Below, one piece after another: positions 52,629 to 61,521 of a DNA stretch of 64,000 nucleotides; position 1 is the first letter of the stretch; each line of letters opens with the position of its first letter. The position numbers were made by a program, and so were the translations under genes. The DNA is taken from NCBI RefSeq assembly GCF_050699935.1, contig NZ_JBOHGB010000018.1:1-64000 (forward strand), written 5' to 3'. The DNA is from Actinophytocola sp050699935 (GTDB lineage: Bacteria; Actinomycetota; Actinomycetes; Mycobacteriales; Pseudonocardiaceae). The notes under the pieces are model-generated. The model searched no databases. It was not told where the DNA came from and was given only the letters and a program-made list of their open reading frames with translations.

Positions 52629-53063
52629 TCAGATTTCCACGAGGACGGTGAACGGTCCGTCGTTGACGCTCTCGACCGACATCATCGCGCCGAACCGGCC
52701 GGTCTCGACCCGGGCGCCGCGCGAGCGCAAGGTGGCCACGACGGCGTCCACCAGCGGCTCGGCGTCCTCCGGTCGGGCGGCGGCGGTCCAGGACGGGCGG
52801 CGGCCCTTGCGCGTCTCGCCGTACAGCGTGAACTGGCTGACGACGAGCAGCGGGGCGCCCGTCGTGGCGCAGGACTCCTCGTCACGCAGGATGCGCAGCT
52901 CGTGGAGCTTGCGGGCCATGGTCTCGGCCTGCGCCACGGTGTCCGATGTGGATACTCCCAGCAGCACGAGCAGGCCCGGCTCGTCGAAGGATCCGACGTC
53001 CTCGCCGGACACCGTCACTCTCGCCCGCGTCACCCGCGCCACCACCGCCCGCACGGCGATCAT
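52629..53063 (-). CDS. dtd: D-aminoacyl-tRNA deacylase
   Basis: 144 residues, full length. Removes D-amino acids (and glycine) mischarged on tRNA. Family motifs are LLVLLGVSTSDT, PLLVVSQFTLYGETRKGRRP and the cross-subunit MSVESVNDGPFTVLVE, containing the SQFTL and NDGPFT signatures of the active site. The ATG at 53063 gives MIAVRAVVARVTRARVTV, the usual N-terminus. The methyltransferase gene lies 15 bases upstream on the same strand, so the two are probably co-transcribed. Confidence 0.95.
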   Translation of the reverse strand: MIAVRAVVARVTRARVTVSGEDVGSFDEPGLLVLLGVSTSDTVAQAETMARKLHELRILRDEESCATTGAPLLVVSQFTLYGETRKGRRPSWTAAARPEDAEPLVDAVVATLRSRGARVETGRFGAMMSVESVNDGPFTVLVEI

Positions 53064-53078
53064 GGTGGCAGCAACGGC

Positions 53079-53798
53079 TCAGCGGCGTGCCACCAGGTGG
53101 AAGAACCGCGCGGTCAGCAGCTGCGGCATCCGGTCCGCCATCGCGACCTCGAGCCGCTCCAGCTCGGCCAGGAAGGCCGGGTCGTCGTCCATGGCCGGCA
53201 GCAGGTCGCTCACGCACCGCACCCCGTACCGCACGACCTCCTCGACGCCGAGCTCCGCGAGCATCGCCACGAGCTCGCCGACCGTCGCCTCCTGGGACAG
53301 CGCGCGTACCGCCTCGCCCGGGTCGAGCGAACGCACGGCCGCGTGCAGCGGGTCGAAGTCGGCGTTGGGCCCGAGTAGGGAGAGCAGCCCGCCGACCCGC
53401 AGCGGCGCGAGCACCGCGCCCAGCACCTCGCGCCGCTCGTCCACGAAGTGGAGCAGGTTGTGGCACAGCACGACGTCGAACTCGTGCCCGGCGAAGACCT
53501 CGGGAGCGTCGAGCGCGCCCGCCTGAACCACGTGCAGCCGGTCGGCGAGGTCGAGCGACTCGGCCGTCTCCATCGCCGTGCTCAGCATCGCGCCGGCCGG
53601 GTCCAGCACGGTGACCTCGTGGCCCAGCGCGGCCAGCCGGACCGCCTCGACCCCGTTGCCGCCCGCGACGTCGAGCACCCGCTGCGGGCCCGGGCCGACG
53701 TGCCGTAAGAGGTTGGCCTCGGTCACCGTGTACCGAAGACGTTCCAGCGGGCGCTGCCCGAACAGGTCCAGTCGGGTGTCGAGCCCGCTCAACGTCAT
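53079..53798 (-). CDS. Class I SAM-dependent methyltransferase (CmoM/SmtA-like)
   Basis: 239 residues. Rossmann-type SAM fold: motif I VLDVAGGNGVEAVRLAALGH, motif II TVLDPAGAML, and a later FDVVLCHNLLHFVDERREVL with LAPLRVGGLLSLLGPN. The overall shape resembles CmoM/SmtA, which methylates wobble uridine derivatives of tRNA, but the target cannot be assigned. The ATG at 53798 has GAAGG five bases upstream; the frame is open to 53879 without a better start. Co-directional with dtd. Confidence 0.82.
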   Translation of the reverse strand: MTLSGLDTRLDLFGQRPLERLRYTVTEANLLRHVGPGPQRVLDVAGGNGVEAVRLAALGHEVTVLDPAGAMLSTAMETAESLDLADRLHVVQAGALDAPEVFAGHEFDVVLCHNLLHFVDERREVLGAVLAPLRVGGLLSLLGPNADFDPLHAAVRSLDPGEAVRALSQEATVGELVAMLAELGVEEVVRYGVRCVSDLLPAMDDDPAFLAELERLEVAMADRMPQLLTARFFHLVARR

Positions 53799-53899
53799 GT
53801 GACCTTCATACCGGCTTTCCAGCGGCCTTCGAGATAGGTCCACCCGGATGGCGCAATCCGCGCGGCGAGGTGGGAGCATGGGCTACGGGAGGTGGTGTC

Positions 53900-54211
53900 G
53901 TGAAGGGCGATCAGGACGACACCCCGGTTCTCATCACCGAGGCGGCGCCGTCGTACGACGAGGAGTACGCCGCGCGTAAGCGCAAGTACCTGATCATGAT
54001 GCTGATGCGCTTGCCGTGCCTGGTGCTCGCCGGCATCTTCCACGAGACCTGGTGGCTGGCGCTGGGCTTCGTTCTGCTGTCGATCCCGCTGCCGTGGATC
54101 GCGGTGCTCATCGCCAACGACCGGCCACCCCGCAAGGCGGAGAGTGTCAACCGCTACCAACGGTCGGCCACGGCGATCGAAGGCGGCGAGCACAGGGTCA
54201 TCGACGGCTGA
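53900..54211 (+). CDS. DUF3099 membrane protein, Rv2709-like
   Basis: 103 residues. N-terminal DTPVLITEAAPSYDEEYAAR is the family signature, followed by two membrane spans (KYLIMMLMRLPCLVLAGIF and WWLALGFVLLSIPLPWIAV) with ANDRPP after them. It occurs next to sigB in mycobacteria (Rv2709); the function is unknown. GTG at 53900 with GGGAGG six bases upstream. The stop codon is part of a 15-bp tandem repeat. Confidence 0.88.
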   Translation: MKGDQDDTPVLITEAAPSYDEEYAARKRKYLIMMLMRLPCLVLAGIFHETWWLALGFVLLSIPLPWIAVLIANDRPPRKAESVNRYQRSATAIEGGEHRVIDG

Positions 54212-54253
54212 GTGATCGTGCGCTGAGTGATCGTGCGCTGTGTCATCGTGCGC
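54209..54253. repeat. 15-bp tandem repeat at convergent gene ends
   Basis: tgagtgatcgtgcgc at 54209 and 54224, with a decayed third copy at 54239. Each unit supplies a TGA in the plus direction, and the array covers the stop codons of DUF3099 (plus) and the kinase gene (minus). Confidence 0.8.
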
Positions 54254-55127
54254 TGACCGGCGGCTGCGCGCCCACCCGCCCGACCGCCAGCGCACCGAGC
54301 CGGACCCCGGCGCGCAGGCTGTCCGCGGCCGCCCAGCCACCGAGCCAGGCGCTGAGCAGGCCGGCGTCGAACGCGTCGCCGGCGCCCGTGGAGTCCACGC
54401 ACGAGCCCGGCGCGGCCGGTACCGAGACCGTTCCGGACCGGTCGACCCAGCTCGCCCCCGACGGCCCGGTGGTGACCACGACCGCGCCGAACACGTCCAG
54501 CAGCCCCACGGCCGACGCGGGGTCGCGCGAGCCGGTCAGCACGGCCAGCTCGTCGGCGTTCGGCAGCAGCAGGTCCACCCCGGCCAGTGCGGCGACGAAC
54601 TCCGCCGGGTCGGTGATCAGCCCGGCCGACTGCGGGTCGACCGACGTGGTCAGCCCCGCCTCCCGGGCCGCGGCGAGCATCGACAGGCCCGCGTCCCGCG
54701 AGGAGGCGTCCAGCAGCACGTAGCCGGAGACGTGCAGGTGCGTGGCGTCGGCGAGCGACGCGGGGTCCAGGTCATCGGGCGAGAGCCGCTTGCCCGCACC
54801 GCGGTCCGGCAGCATGCTGCGCTGCCCGTCGCCGTCGACGAGCACTACCACACACGCGGTGTTCGCCTCCGTGTCGAATGCGAATGCGCAGCCGACCCCG
54901 GCGGTGGTTAGCTCCTCGAGTGCCTGACGCCCTGCCAAGTCGTCGCCCACCCGCGCCACCAGGACGGCCGAAGCGCCGCAGAACGCCAGCCACGCGGCCG
55001 TGTTCGCCCCGGCCCCACCGGTCGTGAGCGAGATCCGCGCCCGCGAGTCACCGCCGTGCACGATCGGTCCGGCATGCTGGGCGACCACGTCCACGGCCAC
55101 GTCACCGACCACCACGATCTTCGACAT
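54243..55127 (-). CDS. psuK: PfkB-family sugar kinase, probable pseudouridine kinase
   Basis: 294 residues. Ribokinase fold with N-terminal VVVGDVAVDVVAQH, signature 1 GGAGANTAAWLAFCGASAVL and signature 2 DSTGAGDAFDAGLLSAWLGG, where the Asp in GAGDAF is the catalytic base. The family covers many nucleoside and sugar kinases; pseudouridine is favoured because psuG (pseudouridine-5'-phosphate glycosidase) lies about 2.4 kb away on the same strand. A wrecked transporter encoded on the opposite strand now separates them. ATG at 55127 gives MSKIVVVGD. Confidence 0.85.
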   Translation of the reverse strand: MSKIVVVGDVAVDVVAQHAGPIVHGGDSRARISLTTGGAGANTAAWLAFCGASAVLVARVGDDLAGRQALEELTTAGVGCAFAFDTEANTACVVVLVDGDGQRSMLPDRGAGKRLSPDDLDPASLADATHLHVSGYVLLDASSRDAGLSMLAAAREAGLTTSVDPQSAGLITDPAEFVAALAGVDLLLPNADELAVLTGSRDPASAVGLLDVFGAVVVTTGPSGASWVDRSGTVSVPAAPGSCVDSTGAGDAFDAGLLSAWLGGWAAADSLRAGVRLGALAVGRVGAQPPVSAR

Positions 55128-55147
55128 CAGGGTGGGAGGCTAACGGC

Positions 55148-55956
55148 GTGGCGACCGTGCTGGCCAGCGGGCGGACCCTGGTCGCGCTCACGGGTGCGGG
55201 TTTCCGGCGCTTCGCCACCTACCGGCAGGCGACCGTGGCCGGCGCGTTCACGAACACGGTGTTCGGCTTCGTGCGCTGCTACGTGCTGCGCTCCGTCGCC
55301 GATGCCGCCGGCCGGGTCGGCGGCTACGACCGCGCGCAGCTCGTCACGTTCGTGTTCGCCGGGCAGGGCATTCTCGCGGTCGTCAACTTCTGGGGCACGG
55401 TCGACCTCGCCGACCGAGTGCGCACCGGGGACGTCGTGGCCGACCTGCTGCGCCCGCTCGACCTGATGGTCAACCACGTCGCCGCGGACCCTGGGGCGGG
55501 CCGGCTTCGCGATGCTGACCCGCTTCGTGGTGCCGGTCGTGGTCGGGTTGCTCGCGTTCGACTTCTACCTGCCCGCCCACGCGTACACCTACGCGCTGTT
55601 CGCGGTGTCGCTGCTGCTGGCCGTGCTGGTCTGCTCGGCGTGTCGGTACCTCGTCGGACTCACCCGCGTTCTGGCTGCTGGACGTCCGGGGCATGCGGCA
55701 GGTCTGGATGTTCGCCTCCGGCGCGGGCTCCGGGCTGTCGTTCCCGCTGCCGGACTGGCTCGTCGCCGCGTTGTGGCTGTGCACGCCGATGCCCTCGCTC
55801 ATGCAGGCGCCGCTGGACGTGCTCGTGGAGCGCGGCGGCTCGGGGCAGGCGGGGTTGCTGATCGCCGGCCAGCTCGCGAGGCTCGCGGCGACGGTCGCAC
55901 TGGGGCGGGTGGTGCAGCGACGTGCGTTGCGACGGCTGGTGATCCAGGGTGGCTGA
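55148..55956 (+). pseudogene. ABC-2 type exporter permease, first subunit, frameshifted
   Basis: Plus-strand pieces in three successive frames: FRRFATYRQATVAGAFTNTV with LVTFVFAGQGILAVVNFWGT (from 55148), then LTRFVVPVVVGLLAFDFYLP (frame of 55512), then RQVWMFASGAG and ALGRVVQRRALRRLVIQGG to a TGA at 55954-55956. Joined, they give a six-span permease of the ABC-2/DUF990-like type. At least two frame changes (about 55490 and 55680) break it. Sequencing errors are possible, but the same pattern in the next two genes argues for decay. Confidence 0.75.
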
Positions 55957-56742
55957 CGGTGCGTACAGAAGGCACGTGGCCGCCCAGGTGCGCGGCCAGA
56001 CCCAGTCCCGCGCCTCGTTCGCGATGGACCTGTTCGGCAGTACCGTGCTGACGCTGATCGACGTGGTCACGGTGTTCGTGCTGTTCTCCGTCAACGGCAG
56101 CCTGGGCGGGTTCGGGGCGCGAGGTGCTGTTGATGGTGGGCATCTCGACGTTCGCCTTCCCGCTGGCCGACCTCGTCGTGGGGAACGTGGAGCGGCTGCC
56201 GTTCTACGTCCGCACCGGGTTGTTCGACGCGGTGCTGGTGCGCCCGCTGTCGTCGCTGGGTCAGCTGCCGGCCATGGACTTCGCCCCACGCCGGATCGGC
56301 CGGGCCGTGCAGGGCTGGTGATCTACGTGATCGCGCTGCTCGCCGCGCCGGTCGACTGGTGGGCGGGCACGGCGGTGCTGGCGGTGCTCGCGCCGGCGGC
56401 CGGGGCGGTGTTCTTCGGCGCGCTGTTCGTCGCCGGCGCGACCGTCGCGTTCTGGTGGATCGAGTCCGGCGAGCTCGCGTTCACGTTCACCTACGCGGCA
56501 AGGACTTCTCCACCTACCCGGCGACCGTGTTCGGCGGGTTCTTCCGCCGGCTGTTCGCCTACGGGCTCGGCTTCGCGTTCGTCGCTTACCTGCCCGCGCT
56601 CGCCCTGTTCGGCCGGCCCGACCCGCTCGGCGTGCCCGGCTGGCTGCACTGGTGCTCGCCGCTGACCGCCCTGCTCGCCGCCGGTCTCGCCGCGTTGTTC
56701 TGGCGTACCGGCGTCCGCTACTGCCGGAGTACCGGATCGTGA
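55949..56742 (+). pseudogene. ABC-2 type exporter permease, second subunit, frameshifted
   Basis: The start GTG overlaps the previous stop (ATG-free coupling, GTGGCTGA). Pieces lie in changing frames: RGQTQSRASFAMDLFGSTVL, then LLMVGISTFAFPLADLVVGN and VERLPFYVRTGLFDAVLVRP, then VIYVIALLAAPVDWWAGTAV and FWWIESGELAFTFTYA, then KDFSTYPATVFGGFFRRLFA and the tail. At least three frame changes (about 56115, 56320 and 56505). The order of membrane spans is otherwise complete for a DUF990-like permease. Confidence 0.75.
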
Positions 56743-57320
56743 TCATCCAGACATCGGGACTGTGCAAGGACTTCACCGTGCGGCACAAGGTCGGCCGGCT
56801 GCGCCGCGAACGCCGCGTGGTGTCCGCTGTGGACGGTGTGGACCTGGCCGTCGGCGAGGGCGAGCTGCTCGGCTACATCGGACCGAACGGCGCGGGGAAG
56901 TCGACGACGCTGAAGCTGCTCACCGGCGTGCTGACGCCGAGCGGCGGGACGGTGTCGGTGTGCGGGCTGACGCCGGTGCCGCAGCGCACGACGCTCGCGC
57001 GGCGGATCGGCGTGGTGTTCGGGCAGCGCTCGCGGCTGTGGTGGGACCTGCCGCTGACGGAGTCGTTCACGTTGCTGCGCCACGTCTACCGGGTGCCCGC
57101 CGCCGACCACGCCGCCCGGCTGGCGCGGTGCCGCTCGATGCTGGACCTGGACGAGTTCATCCAGACGCCGGTGCGCCAGCTGTCGCTGGGCCAGCGGATG
57201 CGGGGTGAGCTGACCGCCGCGCTGCTGCACGGGCCGAAGGTGCCGTTCCTCGACGAGCCGACGATCGGCCCGGACGTGCTGTCCGCCAAGCTCTACGCCA
57301 CCCCGCACCCCGCCCCTTGA
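56739..57320 (+). pseudogene. ABC-2 type exporter ATPase, C-terminally truncated
   Basis: 193 residues; a normal member has roughly 320. Walker A GPNGAGKST, Q-loop RRIGVVFGQRSRLWWDLPLT and signature LSLGQRMRGELTAALL are intact. At the Walker B the sequence reads VPFLDEPTIGPDV (Pro in place of the usual Leu after the Gly), then a short unrelated tail (AKLYATPHPAP) ends in TGA. The D-loop remainder, H-loop and C-terminal domain are gone. The GTG overlaps the preceding stop (GTGA). The 22-bp repeat array begins three bases later, so the truncation point and array coincide. Confidence 0.8.
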
Positions 57321-57323
57321 CCT

Positions 57324-57489
57324 CGCGAGTCCAACGCCCAGAACCCGCGAGTCCAACGCCCGTGACCCGCGAGTCCAACGCTCAGGCACCGCGAGTCTGA
57401 CCACTCGTGTCTGGGACGACGAGCCGCGAATGTCGAACTCGCCGGTCGGGAGTGTTGGACTCGCGGGTCGGGAGTGTTGGACTCGCGGT
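57324..57489. repeat. 22-bp repeat array: four direct units then three inverted units
   Basis: Direct units start at 57324, 57346, 57368 and 57390 (core cgcgagtccaacgc, the fourth decayed), then a short centre, then three inverted units (tgtcgaactcgccgg, tgttggactcgcggg twice) at a 22-bp period up to the psuG stop. Same core, period and direct-then-inverted design as 17526-17743, again between convergent reading frames. Confidence 0.88.
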
Positions 57490-58415
57490 TAGGGGGTGGT
57501 CAGGGCGACGGCTATTTGGGCGGCCAGGGTTACGTTGGCGAGGACCAGGGCCTCGTTCGTGTCGAGGGAGGCGCCGCCGCTCGCGGTGTGGAAGTGCTCC
57601 AGCAGCACGGGAGTCACGTCACCGCCCCGCACGTCCGCGCGCGCGACCCTCGCCATGCCCTCGGACAGCAGCCGGTCGTGCAGGTCCGCGTCCAGCTCGT
57701 GCTCGGCCGGCACCGGGTTCGCGACCAGCACGCCCGACCGGGCCGGCCCACGGCGGTGCTCGGCGATCACCGCGGCGGCCGATGCCGGCGTGTCCACCCG
57801 CCAGGGCACGCCGAACGGCGACTCGCGGCGGTAGAAGGCCGGGAACGAGTCGGTCCGGTAGCCGAGCACCGGCACCGAGCGTGTCTCCAGCACCTCGATG
57901 GTCGCCGCGATGTCCAGCACCGACTTCACGCCGGAGCACACCACCGCGACCGGCGTCGAGCCAAGCACGTCCAGGTCCGCGGACACGTCCCACGAGGACG
58001 CCTCGCCGGGTTGCGGCAGGTGCACGCCGCCGAGCCCGCCGGTGCCGAACACCCCGATGCCCGCGGCGTGCGCGATCAGCGCCGTCGACGCGATCGTGGT
58101 GGCGCCGTCGCAGCCGAGGGCGATCGCCGGGCCCAGGTCGCGCGCGGAGAGCTTCGCGAGGTCCGCCGAGCACACCCGGTCCAGGTCCGCGGCGTCCAGG
58201 CCGACCCGCAGCCCGCCGTCGAGCACCGCGATAGTCGCCGGCACCGCGCCCGCCTCGCGCACCGCGTCCTCGACCGCGTCGGCCACCGAGCGGTTGCGCC
58301 CGGGCGGCAGGCCGTGTGCGAGCAGCGTGCTCTCCAGCGCCACCACGGCCGTGCCGGCGGCCAGCGCCGCGGACACCTCGTCGGCGACCCGCATGTTCTC
58401 TTCGAGTCTCGTCAC
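57489..58415 (-). CDS. psuG: Pseudouridine-5'-phosphate glycosidase
   Basis: 308 residues, close to the E. coli enzyme (312). Splits the C-C bond of pseudouridine 5'-phosphate into uracil and ribose 5-phosphate. Motifs: VVALESTLLAHGLPPGRN (with the conserved Glu), GLDGGLRVGL region, GVFGTGGLGGVHL, and CSGVKSVLDI with catalytic Lys (K164). NPVPAEHELD and TNEALVLANV close the family pattern. The GTG at 58415 overlaps the stop of the M48 peptidase gene (GTGA), so they are translated together; an ATG at 58394 is an alternative. Works with psuK. Confidence 0.92.
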   Translation of the reverse strand: MTRLEENMRVADEVSAALAAGTAVVALESTLLAHGLPPGRNRSVADAVEDAVREAGAVPATIAVLDGGLRVGLDAADLDRVCSADLAKLSARDLGPAIALGCDGATTIASTALIAHAAGIGVFGTGGLGGVHLPQPGEASSWDVSADLDVLGSTPVAVVCSGVKSVLDIAATIEVLETRSVPVLGYRTDSFPAFYRRESPFGVPWRVDTPASAAAVIAEHRRGPARSGVLVANPVPAEHELDADLHDRLLSEGMARVARADVRGGDVTPVLLEHFHTASGGASLDTNEALVLANVTLAAQIAVALTTP

Positions 58416-60349
58416 GACCGCTGCCCGGGATCGGGCACGACCTGCTCCGGCTGGGCCTGCCCCAGCGGCGGAAGCGGGCAGCGCAGCAGCGCGCACACGG
58501 TCCGCAGCAGCTCGATCTCGGACACGGTCATGACCCCATCGTGCCCGATCACCGTGACCATGCCCGCGACGAGGAACTCCTTCTCCAGCCCTTCCAGGGC
58601 GTCCAGGGCGGGCCACGCCTCCTCGAGCGCGACGGCCCCTTCGGTGGGCGGGTCGAACGGGATCGGCTTGCCGGGCACGAGCCGGCTGAGCCCGGCGACG
58701 TACGCGCCGCCGGCGACCTCCGGGTCGTCCGAACCGGCCTGCGCGAGCAGGGCGAACAGCCTCGCCGCCGCCCGCTGGGCGACCTCGCGCGGCGTACGCC
58801 GGCCCTGCCACGGCGCGGACCGGTGCGTCGACTCGTACAGCTCGCGGTGCAGCAGCCGGGACAGGCAGTACTCGAACACGTCGATGCGACCGTCCACATG
58901 GATCAGTGCCTGGACGCATGCCACCGCGGCCTCCCGCTCCGCCCGGGGCCGGCGCCGCAGCGCGGGGAACGCGACCTCCGCGAGGGGCAGCCGCAGGCCC
59001 GGGTGCAGCTCGGCGAGCCGGCTGGTCGCGGCCCGCGTGGCCTCGGCGAACCCGTCGCCGTAGTGGTCGGTGAGCACCGTGAGCTGGTTGGCGCGCGACC
59101 GCGGGTCGTGCGCCAACAGCAGGCCGAACACCAGCGGCAGCACGGTTTCCGGGTCACGGGCGTGGTCGAGCAGCTGGGCGGGGATGGCGTCGAGCACCGT
59201 GGCGCCGGAGGACCCCACGGACCCGATGGAGGTGACCACGTCGTCCGGCCGCACCGGGATCCGCGCCTCCGGCGCCGGGAGCGCGTCGGCCGCCGGGAGT
59301 GGGTCTGGCGCCGGGCCCGCCGGCCGGGTGGATCCGCCGCCGGCCAGGCCCAGCGCCTCGTCCTCGGCCAGCCCCGACGGCGGGTCCTGGGCCCACCGCC
59401 GCGACAGCACGTCCAGCTGCCGCCGGTCGAACGTCGGCTCCAGCACCCAGATCCGGTCGACCAGCGGCGGGTGCGTCGCGAACATGGCGCGGAACCCCTC
59501 GCCGAACAGCATGTGGCTGACGTCCTCGGCCCGGCCGCTGCGCAGCTGCGACCCCAGCCCACCGATCTTCTTCAGCGCGCCCGCGAGCCCCGCTGTCTGC
59601 CGGGTGTACTGCACCGCCGACGCGTCCGCCAGGTACTCCCGCTGCCGGGACACCGCCGCCTTGATCATCCGGCCGAAGAACACCCCGACGTAACCCACGA
59701 CGATCAGCGCCAGCCCGATGATCACCAGCGGCGGACGGCGGCGGGTGTTGAACATCAGCCGGCCCACGATCGCCAGCACGAGGATGCCGAACAGGGTGCC
59801 CATCAGCCGGATGTTGAGCCGCATGTCGCCGTGCACGATGTGGCTGAACTCGTGTGCGATCACGCCCTGCAGCTCGTCGCGGTTGAGCCGCTCCAGCGCG
59901 CCGTGGGTGACCGCGATCGCCGCGTCGGCGGGGGAGAAGCCGGCCGCGAACGCGTTGATCCGGTTCTCGTTCGGCAGCAGGTAGATCTCGGGCACGGGCA
60001 CCCCGGAGGCGATCGCCATCTCCTCGACCACGTTGCGCAGCCGGCGCAGCCGCGGGTCGGTGGTGTCCGACGGCACCAGGACGCCGCCGAGCCGCTCGGC
60101 GACCCCGCCGCCGCCCCACTCCGACAGCAGGTGCGTCCGCACCAACGAGGTCAGCCCGATCCCGGCGATCACCAGCGCGCTGACCCAGAGGACCTGCACC
60201 ACGATGTCCCAGGCCGGCCGCTGCGTGCCGTAGGCGAGCACCGCGACGACGTCGATCACGGCCACGATCGCCAGCACGGCGATGACGAAGAGCACGACGA
60301 AGCGCCGGGAGATCCTGCGGACCACGCGCTGACGTTCGAAGAAGTTCAT
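58412..60349 (-). CDS. M48-family zinc metallopeptidase (HtpX-like) with a long C-terminal extension
   Basis: 645 residues. Two membrane spans near residues 17-40 and 50-68, zinc motif HEFSH at 166-170, two more spans (about 180-200 and 207-225), and a third ligand region REYLADASAVQYTR. Beyond residue 330 it has an unusual tail of about 300 residues, helical and soluble, including ATRAATSRLAELHPGLRLPL and FEYCLSRLLHRELYES, ending with a helix about 590-640 that resembles TerB-like packing. It is expected to degrade damaged membrane proteins. The ATG overlaps the lemA stop (ATGA) and psuG overlaps its own stop. Confidence 0.88.
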   Translation of the reverse strand: MNFFERQRVVRRISRRFVVLFVIAVLAIVAVIDVVAVLAYGTQRPAWDIVVQVLWVSALVIAGIGLTSLVRTHLLSEWGGGGVAERLGGVLVPSDTTDPRLRRLRNVVEEMAIASGVPVPEIYLLPNENRINAFAAGFSPADAAIAVTHGALERLNRDELQGVIAHEFSHIVHGDMRLNIRLMGTLFGILVLAIVGRLMFNTRRRPPLVIIGLALIVVGYVGVFFGRMIKAAVSRQREYLADASAVQYTRQTAGLAGALKKIGGLGSQLRSGRAEDVSHMLFGEGFRAMFATHPPLVDRIWVLEPTFDRRQLDVLSRRWAQDPPSGLAEDEALGLAGGGSTRPAGPAPDPLPAADALPAPEARIPVRPDDVVTSIGSVGSSGATVLDAIPAQLLDHARDPETVLPLVFGLLLAHDPRSRANQLTVLTDHYGDGFAEATRAATSRLAELHPGLRLPLAEVAFPALRRRPRAEREAAVACVQALIHVDGRIDVFEYCLSRLLHRELYESTHRSAPWQGRRTPREVAQRAAARLFALLAQAGSDDPEVAGGAYVAGLSRLVPGKPIPFDPPTEGAVALEEAWPALDALEGLEKEFLVAGMVTVIGHDGVMTVSEIELLRTVCALLRCPLPPLGQAQPEQVVPDPGQRS

Positions 60350-60945
60350 TCGCCCGAGTCCAGGGAGATCCGCGGCGCCGCCCGCTTGTGCGGCTCGTCC
60401 AGCTCGAGGTAGGCGGCCGGGCCGAACGAGAACAGGGACGCGACGAGGTTCGACGGGAACGTGTCCCGCTTGTTCCGGTAGACCATGACCGCGTCGTTGT
60501 AGGCCTGCCGCGCGAACGCCACCCGGTTCTCCGCGGAGGTCAGCTCCTCGGACAGCTGCCGCATGCTCTGGTCCGCCTTGAGCTCCGGGTAGTTCTCGCT
60601 GACCACGAACAGGCGGCCGAGGCTGCCGGTGAGGGCGTTCTCCGCGCCGGACAGGGCCGCCATCGCCGCCGGGTCACCGGGCGAGGCGGCCGAGCGTGCG
60701 GCCACGGCGGCCGAGCGCGCCTCCGTGACCGCGGCGAGGGTCTGCTGCTCGTGGCGCAGGTACGACTTGACGACCTCGACCAGGTTCGGGATCAGGTCGT
60801 GGCGCCGGGAGAGCTGGACGTCGATCTGCGCGTAGGCGTTCTGCCACGCGTGCCGCGCCCGCACCAGCGAGTTGTACATGGCCACCAGCGCGATCACCAC
60901 CACGACCGCGACGAGGACGACCAGGCTGACGATCAGCACCACCAC
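60346..60945 (-). CDS. lemA: LemA family protein
   Basis: 199 residues. An N-terminal membrane span (VVLIVSLVVLVAVVVVIALV) is followed by a long helical domain with the family blocks YNSLVRARHAWQNAYAQIDV, RRHDLIPNLVEVVKSYL, ENYPELKADQSMRQLSEEL and RQAYNDAVMVYRNKRDTFPS. LemA proteins expose the helical part on one side of the membrane and are very often encoded with an M48 peptidase, as here (ATGA overlap). Their role is unclear; envelope stress is usually suggested. Confidence 0.92.
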   Translation of the reverse strand: MVVLIVSLVVLVAVVVVIALVAMYNSLVRARHAWQNAYAQIDVQLSRRHDLIPNLVEVVKSYLRHEQQTLAAVTEARSAAVAARSAASPGDPAAMAALSGAENALTGSLGRLFVVSENYPELKADQSMRQLSEELTSAENRVAFARQAYNDAVMVYRNKRDTFPSNLVASLFSFGPAAYLELDEPHKRAAPRISLDSGE

Positions 60946-60992
60946 GGCCGGTCACCTCCCGGAACTCGACTAGAGGGCGAGCGTAGGACCGC

Positions 60993-61496
60993 TCAGCTCG
61001 CCGGAAACGTCCAGCGTGTCGGCGAGCCGTCGAAGTCGCTCGACGTCAGCCCCACCGCCCGCGCGGGCCGGACCCGCCCCACCGCCGCCTGGTCGGGGGC
61101 GAAGAACTCGACCGGATACTCGGTCCGGTACTTCACGTTGACCACGGCGACGAACCGGAGCAGCCGCTCGGAGTCGGTGACCAGCTCGACGGTGCCCTCC
61201 ACCACCACCGGGTTCTCCGGGTCCTCGGTGGACACCGCGACCGCCGAGCCGGCCCGGATGTTGCGCATCTTGCGGGAGCGTGGGCTGGCGGAGAACCACA
61301 GCGCGCGATCGTCCCACACGGCCCACACCGGGGACAGGTGTGGGCGGCCGTCCGGCCACACCGTCGCGATCCAGAAGTCGTGGCTCTCCTGGAGCCGGGC
61401 CAGCGCCCAGGACCACGGCAGCAGGCCGGTGCCCTGGCCGGGCGGCAGCGTGCCGTACCCCGGCATGTACGGGCGCGATGCGACGGGCTCGACCAT
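60993..61496 (-). CDS. Pyridoxamine 5'-phosphate oxidase-like/F420-type flavin-binding protein
   Basis: 167 residues. Split beta-barrel with FWIATVWPDGRPHLSPVWAV, LWFSASPRSRKMRNIRAGS and VVVEGTVELVTDSERLL, the usual order of the PNPOx-like superfamily. In actinomycetes many such proteins bind F420 or FMN rather than acting in vitamin B6 synthesis, so the reaction is open. ATG at 61496 with GGAG eight bases upstream. It follows the SpoOM-like gene by 25 bases on the same strand. Confidence 0.82.
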   Translation of the reverse strand: MVEPVASRPYMPGYGTLPPGQGTGLLPWSWALARLQESHDFWIATVWPDGRPHLSPVWAVWDDRALWFSASPRSRKMRNIRAGSAVAVSTEDPENPVVVEGTVELVTDSERLLRFVAVVNVKYRTEYPVEFFAPDQAAVGRVRPARAVGLTSSDFDGSPTRWTFPAS

Positions 61497-61521
61497 GGCC
61501 ACGGCTCCGCTCTCGTCTCCG

